In this document: one piece after another, positions 16,160-24,888 of the stretch | How positions within the stretch are numbered: the first letter of the stretch is position 1 | Layout of the letters: the number at the start of each line of letters is the position of its first letter | Assembly (NCBI RefSeq): GCF_020535545.1 | Contig: NZ_CP084753.1 | Coordinates: 372,001 to 436,000 of the forward strand | Direction: 5' to 3' | Length of the DNA: 64,000 bases | DNA from: Roseateles sp. XES5 | GTDB taxonomy: Bacteria; Pseudomonadota; Alphaproteobacteria; Rhizobiales; Rhizobiaceae | Notes under the pieces: model-generated | What the model was told of the DNA's origin: nothing | What the model saw: the letters and a program-made list of their open reading frames with translations, nothing else | Databases searched by the model: none | Translations under genes and position numbers: made by a program

Positions 16160-16902
16160 GGCTGTCTATCATGGATTTCGCCCTTCTCCTGACAAGCACG
16201 ATCGCCCTTGCCAGCGGCATTCCGCTGACGCTCCTTCTGACATTCGCATCGCTGCTTGCCGGTTTCGTTCTGGCAGTACCGCTGGCCTTCATGCGTGCCT
16301 CGCCTCGCAGGCGGTTTTCCCTGCCGGTGCTCGCTTACACCTATGTGTTCCGCGGCACCCCGCTGCTCGTCCAGCTTTTCATCATCTACTATGGGCTCGG
16401 CCAGATCGGCGCCATTCGCGCAAGTGTCTTCTGGCTCCTGCTGCGCGATCCGTTCTGGTGCTGCCTCTTTGCCTTCTCCCTCAACAGCGCCGCCTACGCG
16501 ACGGAAATTTTCCGTGGAGGAATTCAAGCCGTATCGACCGGGGCGATCGAGGCGGCGAAGGCGGTCGGCATGTCGCCGCTACAGATCAAGCGCCGGATCG
16601 TTTTCCCCATCGCCTTCAGAAGCGTTCTTCCATCCTACGCCAACGAAGTCATCAGCCTCGTGAAAGCGACGTCTCTCGCCAGCACGGTGACCTTGCTGGA
16701 GATCACCGGCCTCTCGCGAAAACTGGTTTCGGAGACCTTTGCGCCCTACGAAATCTTCATTGCCGCCGGCGTGCTCTATCTCGCCCTGACATTTCTCCTC
16801 ACGGCCTTCTTCAACGCGCTGGAGGCTCGTTTGAACGACGCGCCGCCGGTCAAGGCGCGCCCGCGTCTCCTCAATCTCCAGCAGGTGCCCCATGAACAAT
16901 AG
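16156..16902 (+). CDS. Amino-acid ABC transporter permease 2
   Basis: This is the 248-residue second permease. It has VFRGTPLLVQLFIIYYGLG near the middle and the ATPase-docking loop EAAKAVGMSPLQIKRRIVFP. A longer open frame begins well inside the previous gene, but the ATG overlapping the previous stop gives the family length. Its last bases overlap the start of the racemase-fold gene by 11, so the transporter and that enzyme are translationally linked. Confidence 0.9.
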   Translation: MRLSIMDFALLLTSTIALASGIPLTLLLTFASLLAGFVLAVPLAFMRASPRRRFSLPVLAYTYVFRGTPLLVQLFIIYYGLGQIGAIRASVFWLLLRDPFWCCLFAFSLNSAAYATEIFRGGIQAVSTGAIEAAKAVGMSPLQIKRRIVFPIAFRSVLPSYANEVISLVKATSLASTVTLLEITGLSRKLVSETFAPYEIFIAAGVLYLALTFLLTAFFNALEARLNDAPPVKARPRLLNLQQVPHEQ

Positions 16903-18058
16903 CGTGCGCCAGACGGCACCGCCGTTCTGCGAAACCGCCTGGCGGGAAATCGACCTCACCGCCGTCGCCTTCAACTACCGTGCCATCCGGGCGGCGGTCG
17001 CGCCCGGGACGAAGATCATCGCCTGCCTCAAGCAGGACGCCTATGGATGCGGGGCCGGGGAGGTGGCATCCGTTCTCGCGGAGGCAGGCGTCGACGGTTT
17101 TGGCGTGGTGTCCCTCGCCGACGCGTTGGCCGTACGAAAGGCCGCGCCGGCGCGGCCCATTCTCCTCTATCCGGGCATCCGCCCGAACGCTGTCGACCTC
17201 CTCCAGGAGCACGACCTCACGATTACCATTTCCGGCGAAGACGACTTGCGCGAATGGCTGTCGACGGGCGCAAGGCTCAAGGTGTTCCTCAAGGTCGACC
17301 TTGGCTTCTGGCGCGCCGGCGCGGCACCGGCAGATATCGAGCGCCTGGTGGATCTGTGCGCCGCGCAACCCACGATCTCGATTGTCGGGCTCTATGCGCA
17401 TCTCAGCGAATTCGGCGAAGCCGGCTCCTCGGCGACAGTGCAGGTCGCGCGGCTTACGCCGCTACTCGAAGGATTGAAGGCGAAGGGGCGCCTGCCTGGA
17501 ACCGTCATGGTCTCAAGCAGTGAAAGCCTGCTTCACCATCCGGAATTCGACATGGACGCGGTCGATCCCGGTGCGCTGCTCTTCGGATTGGCCCGCTCGC
17601 ATCTCGCCTCCCGCGCCCTGCACACCCGTCCTGCCTTGACGGCGATTAGAGCGCGCATCGTGGCGCTCAAGACGAGCGACCTGTCCATGGGGCTGCCGCC
17701 AAGCCTGCCCGGATATCGTGCGGGCATGCGTCTTGCCGTGCTGGGTATCGGCTGGGGACATGGTTTGCCGCGCAATCTCGGCAACGCGGCCTCGGTGCTC
17801 GTCAGAGGAAGACGCGCGCCCGTCGTGCCGCCCATCCATCTCGAACATCTTCGCATCGATGTCACCGATATCCCGGAAGCCTCGCTCGGGGATGAAGCCG
17901 TCCTGCTCGGTATTTCCGAGACGGACCGGATCACGCTGCCGGAACTCGCACACGCCTGGAACACGGACGAAACGGGCGTTGGCTGCGGCCTGCGGGAGAG
18001 CCTGCGGCGGTTCCACATCGCATCAAAATCGAAACCGAACCAACACGAAGGGGAATGA
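16892..18058 (+). CDS. Alanine-racemase-fold PLP protein with altered active site
   Basis: This 388-residue protein has the two-domain fold III PLP architecture: an N-terminal barrel (about 15-245) and a C-terminal beta domain (about 250-375). The PLP lysine is present (Lys47 in CLKQDAYGCG), and Arg141 in KVDLGFWRAG matches a conserved Arg. By alignment with Geobacillus alanine racemase, however, the arginine that contacts the pyridine nitrogen (Arg219) is Asp225 in VDPGALLFG, the catalytic tyrosine (Tyr265) is Met266 in LSMGLPP, the second tyrosine (Tyr284) is Trp288 in GIGWGHGLPR, and the Asp of the MD motif is Glu318. Ordinary alanine racemisation is therefore doubtful. It sits between the permease and binding-protein genes, so its substrate is probably the transported compound. 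Confidence 0.8.
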   Translation: MNNSVRQTAPPFCETAWREIDLTAVAFNYRAIRAAVAPGTKIIACLKQDAYGCGAGEVASVLAEAGVDGFGVVSLADALAVRKAAPARPILLYPGIRPNAVDLLQEHDLTITISGEDDLREWLSTGARLKVFLKVDLGFWRAGAAPADIERLVDLCAAQPTISIVGLYAHLSEFGEAGSSATVQVARLTPLLEGLKAKGRLPGTVMVSSSESLLHHPEFDMDAVDPGALLFGLARSHLASRALHTRPALTAIRARIVALKTSDLSMGLPPSLPGYRAGMRLAVLGIGWGHGLPRNLGNAASVLVRGRRAPVVPPIHLEHLRIDVTDIPEASLGDEAVLLGISETDRITLPELAHAWNTDETGVGCGLRESLRRFHIASKSKPNQHEGE

Positions 18059-18059
18059 C

Positions 18060-18905
18060 ATGAAACGATATCTGATCTGCACGCTCGCCGCATTTTTCTC
18101 GCTTGCCGGCCTTGCACATGCTGGCGAGCGATCGGCTATCACCATCGCTTCGGAAGGGGCTTCGCCACCGTGGGACTACATCGACGAGAACGGCGCGCTT
18201 GTCGGCTTCGACATCGATGTCGGCAACGAGCTCTGCGCCCGGATGAAGCTGCAATGCACATTTGTCGCCCAGGATTGGGACGGCATCATTCCCGGTCTTC
18301 TGGTGAAGAAGTACGACGCGATCATGGCGGGCATGTCGATCACCGAAAAGCGGAAGAAGTCGATCTCCTTCTCCTTGCCCTATGCGGTGGCGGCAAACCA
18401 GATCGTCATGCGCAAGGCCCTCGGCCTGCCGCCGGGTGACGTGACGGCGAAGCTGAACCTCACGGATCTCGACCCAACGAAGAAGCAGGTCATCGACGAC
18501 TTGCGCGAAAGCCTGAAAGGCAAGACCCTGGGCGTCCTTCGATCCTCCAATTCGGAGGCGGTCGTTCAGGAGCTCTTTGGCGATATCGCGGACGTGCGCA
18601 GTTACGACAGCCAGGAAAATCTCAAGCTCGATCTGACGTCCGAACGCATTGACGGCGGCCTTGGAGACCGGCTGGTCTGGAAGCAGTTTCTCGATACGCC
18701 GGAGGGCAAGGCGGTCGAGTTCTTCGGCCCGGAACTGTCGGGCGGCACCTGGGGACCGGGTGTCGGCGTCGGCCTGCGCAAAGAGGATGCCGATCTTGTC
18801 GAAGCCTTCGACAAGGCCATCAAAGCGAGCATCGAGGACGGTGCGCTCGGCAAGATCAGCCAGAAATGGTTCGGCGCGGATATTTCGCCTGAGCTCGGCA
18901 AATAA
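18060..18905 (+). CDS. Polar amino-acid/opine-type ABC binding protein
   Basis: This is a 281-residue periplasmic binding protein. A signal peptide (residues 1-21, ending AHAG) is followed by ITIASEGASPPWDYIDENG, FDIDVGNELCARM and the WDGIIPGLLVKKYDAIMAGMSIT block, which are the family 3 (HisJ/OccT) signatures. The ATG follows GAAGGGG and lies one base after the stop codon of the racemase-fold gene. It completes the transporter with the upstream ATPase and permeases. The ligand is likely a positively charged or polar amino acid or opine, judged only by family; the acidic pocket cannot be confirmed by eye. Confidence 0.9.
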   Translation: MKRYLICTLAAFFSLAGLAHAGERSAITIASEGASPPWDYIDENGALVGFDIDVGNELCARMKLQCTFVAQDWDGIIPGLLVKKYDAIMAGMSITEKRKKSISFSLPYAVAANQIVMRKALGLPPGDVTAKLNLTDLDPTKKQVIDDLRESLKGKTLGVLRSSNSEAVVQELFGDIADVRSYDSQENLKLDLTSERIDGGLGDRLVWKQFLDTPEGKAVEFFGPELSGGTWGPGVGVGLRKEDADLVEAFDKAIKASIEDGALGKISQKWFGADISPELGK

Positions 18906-18924
18906 CCCCTCTCGAACATCTTCC

Positions 18925-18942
18925 GGCGGCCCTCGGGCCGCC
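18925..18942 (+). other. Intercistronic hairpin after the binding protein
   Basis: GGCGGCC and GGCCGCC pair around a CTCG loop between the binding-protein and CapA-like genes. No T run follows, so it more likely sets relative mRNA levels than ends transcription. Confidence 0.45.
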
Positions 18943-18974
18943 ACCACCAAATCCATTTCCGGGATGTATCCGTC

Positions 18975-20237
18975 ATGCCTTCACCGTTCACGCTCGCCTT
19001 GACCGGGCAATCCCTCATTCATCATGACCTCCGGCACGTCGCCGACCACGGATTTGCCGCCGTCAAGGCACTGATCCAGCAAGCCGATATCGCTTTCACG
19101 AATTTCGAGACCACCGTGCTCGGCCGTCATGGCGGATGGCCTATGAAGGGCTCATACTTCGGTTGTTCGGCGCCTGTCGTTCTGGATGCGCTGCAGGACA
19201 TCGGCTTCAACACGCTTGCGCTCTCCAACAATCATGCCTTCGACCTTGGCCCTCCCGGCGTTCTGTCGACGCTCGAGGAGGTGGCGGCGCGGGATTTCCT
19301 GCACGCCGGCATCGGCCCTGACCTTTCGGCTGCGCGCCGGCCGGGGCAAAAGACGATCGCCGGAAGAATGGTGGCACTGGTCGCCATGGATGCCGGACCT
19401 GGGCCGGCAACGATGTATGCCGCCGACGCGACCGATGGGCGACCGGCGCGGCCGGGCGTCAACGGGGTCGATGTCTCCAGGGTCTTCGATGTGAATCCAT
19501 CGAATTTCGCGACGCTCGCCGGAATTCAGAAGACGTTTCAGAGCAGTTCCATGGAGCGAGGCAACTATGCCCAGCCGCATGATCCGCCTGTGTTGCAATC
19601 CGACGATGAAATCGACTTCTATGGTGCGGTTTTTCGCCGGTCCGTCGAAAACCGGCGCAGAATTCACGTGGACGAGGCCAGTCTGGACGTCCAGCTTTCG
19701 GCGATATCCGAGGCGGCGGCGAAGGGGGCTTTCGTCATCGCCTACCTGCACCATCACCATTGGGAGCCGAACTGGCGCGAGGTGCCGCCCTGGGTCCAGT
19801 CCTTCGCCCGCCGGTGCATCGATGCCGGCGCGGGGATATTCGTCAGTCATGGCGCGCCGGTCCTCCAGGCCATCGAGATCTATCGTGGCGCGCCGATCTT
19901 TTTCGGATTGGGCAATTTTCTGTTCCACCTCGGCGAGGGGGAAGTGGAATGGAGTTCGCCCGACGTATGGAAAAGTGTGGTGGCGAGCTGCCATTTTGAC
20001 AGCAGCGCCAAGCTCTTGTCGATCGACCTTCATCCCGTCGTCATCGGAGGCGAGAGGTTGGAAGCCGACAATTACCACGAGCGGATCATTCCCGTTCCAG
20101 CGCCGAGGCGGCTGGCATGCGAAATGATCGAGGATCTGGCCGCGCGCTCGGCTCGACACGGCGTATCGATTTCCTGCGAGGATTTCGGCGGCAGAATACT
20201 ATCGCCGACGAAGAGGAGCATGGATCGCACGGGTTGA
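18975..20237 (+). CDS. CapA/PgsA-family metallophosphatase-like protein
   Basis: This 420-residue protein belongs to the CapA family (poly-gamma-glutamate capsule type), which has a calcineurin-like metallophosphatase fold. Visible motifs run in the family order: NFETTVLG (about residue 38), LSNNHAFDLG (about 77), a His-rich AYLHHHHWEP (about 258), SHGAP (about 287) and FFGLGNFLF (about 310). No signal peptide or membrane anchor is seen, unlike classical CapA, so it is probably cytoplasmic. Many such proteins sit in catabolic operons and their reactions are unknown. As the distal gene of an amino-acid transporter and PLP-enzyme operon it may hydrolyse a phosphoester or peptide-like form of the substrate. 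Confidence 0.8.
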   Translation: MPSPFTLALTGQSLIHHDLRHVADHGFAAVKALIQQADIAFTNFETTVLGRHGGWPMKGSYFGCSAPVVLDALQDIGFNTLALSNNHAFDLGPPGVLSTLEEVAARDFLHAGIGPDLSAARRPGQKTIAGRMVALVAMDAGPGPATMYAADATDGRPARPGVNGVDVSRVFDVNPSNFATLAGIQKTFQSSSMERGNYAQPHDPPVLQSDDEIDFYGAVFRRSVENRRRIHVDEASLDVQLSAISEAAAKGAFVIAYLHHHHWEPNWREVPPWVQSFARRCIDAGAGIFVSHGAPVLQAIEIYRGAPIFFGLGNFLFHLGEGEVEWSSPDVWKSVVASCHFDSSAKLLSIDLHPVVIGGERLEADNYHERIIPVPAPRRLACEMIEDLAARSARHGVSISCEDFGGRILSPTKRSMDRTG

Positions 20238-20303
20238 CGCTGGAGGAGCGAGGATAGACGATCCGAAGCTCCAGGCGGCCACCGCAACGGATGTGAGAAA
20301 CCG

Positions 20304-20843
20304 ATGCAAATAGCCGATGACGACCTCGTTCTCTTCGAGCGGCAAGGCGCGCCGGCATTGCCGGCCGCGCGTGCGGACGGTTTTGTGGAACATGACGGTG
20401 CGCGCATCTGGCATGCCGTCCATGGCGAAGGCCCGGCTGTCATCCTTCTGCATGGCGGGCTCGGCAATGCCGGCAACTGGGGCTATCAGGTTCCGGCCCT
20501 CGTCGCCGCCGGGCGCACGGTGATCGTCATCGACAGCCGGGGGCATGGCCGCAGCACGCGCGATACCCAACCCTTCGGCTATGGGCGCATGGCGGAAGAC
20601 GTGCTCGCCGTCATGGATCACCTCGGCCTTGTGAAGGCCGATCTCGCCGGCATCCGGGTTCCGGTCACGGTGGCAATCGGGGAGGGCGACGAGTTCATCC
20701 GGCAGGAGCATGCGGTCTATCTTGCGCAGAGCATTCCCGGCGCGAATCTGGTCAACCTTCCCGAGGTCAGCCATTTCGCACCGCTGCAGCGACCGGCTCT
20801 CTTCAACCGTGCGGTCCTGCGTTTTCTCGACCGGAACGGATAG
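20304..20843 (+). pseudogene. Alpha/beta hydrolase with internal in-frame deletion
   Basis: The first 110 residues are a normal alpha/beta hydrolase start: ILLHGGLGNAGNW (oxyanion region), VIVIDSRGHGRST and MAEDVLAVMDHLGLVKADL. In intact relatives this is followed by the nucleophile elbow (G-x-S-x-G) and a cap domain. Here the sequence jumps directly to GIRVPVTVAIGEGDEFI and then SHFAPLQRPALFNRAVLRFL, the strand with the acid and the final catalytic His. About 90 residues including the nucleophile serine are missing, and the reading frame is kept. The protein (179 residues) is probably inactive as a hydrolase. Its TAG stop is the first triplet of a RIME-like repeat. Confidence 0.7.
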
Positions 20844-20946
20844 AGCATTTCCAGCCGAAGCGGGATCGCTTCGGCGTCGGATAATGCGGTAAGAACAAAA
20901 AGCGAGAGCATCCCCGGTGAACCGGATTTCACCGGGGATGCTCTAG
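20841..20946. repeat. RIME-like palindromic intergenic repeat, different subtype
   Basis: The element starts with TAGAGCA (its TAG is the hydrolase stop codon) and ends TGCTCTAG. It has two hairpins: CCGAAGCG/CGCTTCGG, and a 16-base-pair stem AGAGCATCCCCGGTGA (20905-20920) with TCACCGGGGATGCTCT (20929-20944). The termini match those of the elements at 300 and 43662 while the interior differs. It may act as a bidirectional terminator between the convergent genes beside it. Confidence 0.75.
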
Positions 20947-20949
20947 ACT

Positions 20950-21105
20950 CTACTGACCGAAGAACAGCACCGCGGCGATGACGACCGACGCCCCGACGGC
21001 GGAGAGCGTGCCTGCGCCCTGCAGTACACCCATGCGATAGAGCATCAGTGCGAAGCCGGCGATGACGGGCGCGGCGACGATGAGGCCGAACTGTGCGTCG
21101 GTCAT
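20950..21105 (-). CDS. 51-residue small membrane protein divergent from norE
   Basis: A GGAAAGGA ribosome site precedes the ATG at 21105; a longer frame upstream is less likely. The product has two hydrophobic segments (about residues 6-23, LIVAAPVIAGFALML, and 29-48, LSAVGASVVIAAVLF) joined by a short RMGVLQGAG turn. I do not recognise a family. It is divergent from norE and shares a 100-base intergenic region with a perfect CTTTG-N8-CAAAG box, so it is probably induced together with nitric oxide reductase. Confidence 0.65.
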   Translation of the reverse strand: MTDAQFGLIVAAPVIAGFALMLYRMGVLQGAGTLSAVGASVVIAAVLFFGQ

Positions 21106-21155
21106 GACATTTTCCTTTCCTTTGCCGCCACCATGCACCACCCATCCGCGCGTCT

Positions 21156-21173
21156 CTTTGTGCCGGCGCAAAG
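21156..21173. promoter_or_regulatory. NnrR/Fnr-type box, small membrane protein and norE
   Basis: CTTTG and CAAAG flank eight bases (TGCCGGCG). The match to the Crp/Fnr-family half-site pattern seen five more times in this island is exact. It lies 31 bases upstream of norE and about 50 upstream of the divergent small gene. Confidence 0.7.
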
Positions 21174-21204
21174 AAGCCAGGGGCTTTGCGCGCTAGGACG
21201 AGGC

Positions 21205-21753
21205 ATGGCAACGATAGACGACCTGGACAACGCGACTTTGAAAATGGAGAGCGGAGAAGCGGATTCGCTGCTGCTCTGGATCCTCGTCTGGAGCGAGCTT
21301 GCCGCCTTCGGCGCCCTGCTCATCGCCTTCCTGGTGATGACCGTCATGGACACGCAAGGTGCGGCGCTGCTGCGCGCGCATCTCCATCCGGGCCTTGCGG
21401 CGCTCAACACAGTCTTGCTTGTCCTCAGCGGCTGGCAGGCGGCGCTGGCGGTGCGCGGCAACGCGGTCCGGCGGCCGCTGGCGATCGCAGCGCTGTGCGG
21501 TCTCGCCTTCGTGGCGGTCAAGGCCGTGGAATACACGATCGAGATTCGCTCCGGCATCGGTGAAGCGGGCCGGCTGACGGAACTCTATTTCCTCATTACC
21601 GGTTTCCATCTGCTGCACGTCCTCTTCGGGGCCGGCATTCTCCTTCTCGTCGCCTGGCGGCCCGTGAGGGGCAATGTCGTGATGATCGCCACGCTCTGGC
21701 ATGCCATCGACCTCGTCTGGCTCGTCATGTTCCCCATCGTCTATCTCACCTGA
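21205..21753 (+). CDS. norE: NorE, cytochrome-oxidase-subunit-III-like protein
   Basis: This 182-residue membrane protein with about five hydrophobic segments belongs to the haem-copper oxidase subunit III family. Typical features are LLLWILVWSELAAFGALL near the start, FLITGFHLLHVLFGAGIL and ATLWHAIDLVWLVMFPIVYL at the end. NorE is dispensable for catalysis but helps nitric oxide reductase assembly or activity in Paracoccus and rhizobia. The ATG at 21205 follows AGGACGAGG; a longer frame would read through the NnrR-type box. norF follows nine bases later, then norCBQD. Confidence 0.85.
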   Translation: MATIDDLDNATLKMESGEADSLLLWILVWSELAAFGALLIAFLVMTVMDTQGAALLRAHLHPGLAALNTVLLVLSGWQAALAVRGNAVRRPLAIAALCGLAFVAVKAVEYTIEIRSGIGEAGRLTELYFLITGFHLLHVLFGAGILLLVAWRPVRGNVVMIATLWHAIDLVWLVMFPIVYLT

Positions 21754-21762
21754 GGATTTCCG

Positions 21763-22038
21763 ATGACCCGACAGGCCCGCGAACAGTTCGTCGCCACCCT
21801 CGCCATGCTGCTGACGCTCGCCGTCGGCGGCGCCTTCGTCGGTGGTCTCAGCGGCGGCCTTCTGGTGCCCATCGCGGCGGTGCTGGTCATGGCCTATGCC
21901 AAGGGCCGGCTCGTCATCCTCGACTTCATGGAGCTGCGGCCGAGTCGGAGCCTCCTCAGATCCGCGCTGCTCGCCTGGCCGGCCGCGCTGCTGTCGCTCG
22001 CCCTTGCACGCGCCGTCGCCGTCACGCTGATCGGCTAA
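21763..22038 (+). CDS. norF: NorF, small nitric oxide reductase accessory membrane protein
   Basis: This 91-residue protein has two to three hydrophobic segments and the central YAKGRLVILDFMELR motif typical of NorF and the cytochrome-oxidase subunit IV-like family. It lies nine bases after norE and 148 before norC, as in other alphaproteobacterial norEFCBQD clusters. NorF is thought to help NorCB reach full activity. A separate NnrR-type box follows it, so norCBQD can also be transcribed from an internal promoter. Confidence 0.8.
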   Translation: MTRQAREQFVATLAMLLTLAVGGAFVGGLSGGLLVPIAAVLVMAYAKGRLVILDFMELRPSRSLLRSALLAWPAALLSLALARAVAVTLIG

Positions 22039-22048
22039 CCGCCCCGCT

Positions 22049-22066
22049 CTTTGCCAATGCGCAAAG
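22049..22066. promoter_or_regulatory. NnrR/Fnr-type box upstream of norC
   Basis: CTTTG-N8-CAAAG with the spacer CCAATGCG, an exact match. It is centred about 130 bases upstream of the norC start codon. Confidence 0.75.
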
Positions 22067-22186
22067 AAGGCTTTTCCCTGCCGCTAGAACGAAGACGTTC
22101 CGCACTGCCGGCGAGGGGATCGCCGGCACATCAGTCTGCGGGTTGGCGCCGGGCCCTCGGGTCCCGGCAAGGGAAAGGACCAGGGG

Positions 22187-24011
<1,825 letters not shown>

Positions 24012-24077
24012 GCGCTGGCCGGCCCCGTCATCCCGCGGGGCCGGCACTTCCCCTCTTGAAAATTCGTGGAGACCGCA

Positions 24078-24881
24078 ATGAACGTCATCCTCAAGGCTTC
24101 GCGCGCCGACATTCCCGCCTACAGCCCGACCGGCAATGAATGCGCCCTGTTCGAGACCGCCTGGACGCGCCAGCTTCCGCTGCTGCTGAAAGGCCCGACG
24201 GGCTGTGGCAAGACCCGCTTCGTCAGCCACATGGCCGCAAGGCTCGGCCTGCCGCTTGCCACCGTCTCCTGCCATGACGACCTCTCGGCCGCCGACCTCA
24301 CCGGCCGCTACCTCCTGAAGGGCGGCGATACGGTCTGGGTCGACGGCCCACTGACCCGCGCCGTGCGCGAAGGGGGCGTCTGCTATCTCGACGAGATCGT
24401 CGAGGCGCGCAAGGACGTCGCCGTCGTTCTGCACCCGCTCACCGACGACCGGCGAATCCTGCCCCTGGAACGCACCGGCGAGGTGCTGGAAGCGCCGCCA
24501 GGCTTCATGCTCGTCGTCTCCTACAATCCCGGCTACCAGAACCTCCTGAAGGCGCTGAAGCCCTCGACACGCCAGCGCTTCGTCGCCATCGAATTCGACT
24601 TCCTGCCGAAAGCCGCGGAGATTGCCGTCGTCGCCGAGGAAAGCGGACTGGACGAAGCCCGCGTTGCGCCGCTCGTCGCCCTTGCCCACCGGCTGCGCGC
24701 CCTCAAGGGGCACGATCTGGAAGAAGGCGTCTCCACGCGCCTCCTCGTCTATTGCGCCTGCCTGATCGACAGCGGCATGCCGATGCGCGAGGCCGTGCGC
24801 GCGGCGATGATCGAGCCGCTCACCGACGAGCCGGACGTGCGCGCCGCCCTGCTCGAAGTCGCCGATGCGGCGATCCGTTGA
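24078..24881 (+). CDS. norQ: NorQ, MoxR-type AAA+ ATPase
   Basis: This 267-residue AAA+ chaperone has Walker A GPTGCGKT at residues 39-46, Walker B-like VCYLDEIVEA (about 107-116) and the sensor-type VVSYNPGYQ. NorQ works with NorD to insert the non-haem iron (FeB) into NorB. The ATG at 24078 follows GTGGAGA; a GTG 12 bases earlier is also in frame. It lies between norB and norD in the usual order. Confidence 0.93.
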   Translation: MNVILKASRADIPAYSPTGNECALFETAWTRQLPLLLKGPTGCGKTRFVSHMAARLGLPLATVSCHDDLSAADLTGRYLLKGGDTVWVDGPLTRAVREGGVCYLDEIVEARKDVAVVLHPLTDDRRILPLERTGEVLEAPPGFMLVVSYNPGYQNLLKALKPSTRQRFVAIEFDFLPKAAEIAVVAEESGLDEARVAPLVALAHRLRALKGHDLEEGVSTRLLVYCACLIDSGMPMREAVRAAMIEPLTDEPDVRAALLEVADAAIR

Positions 24882-24888
24882 GGCCGCC

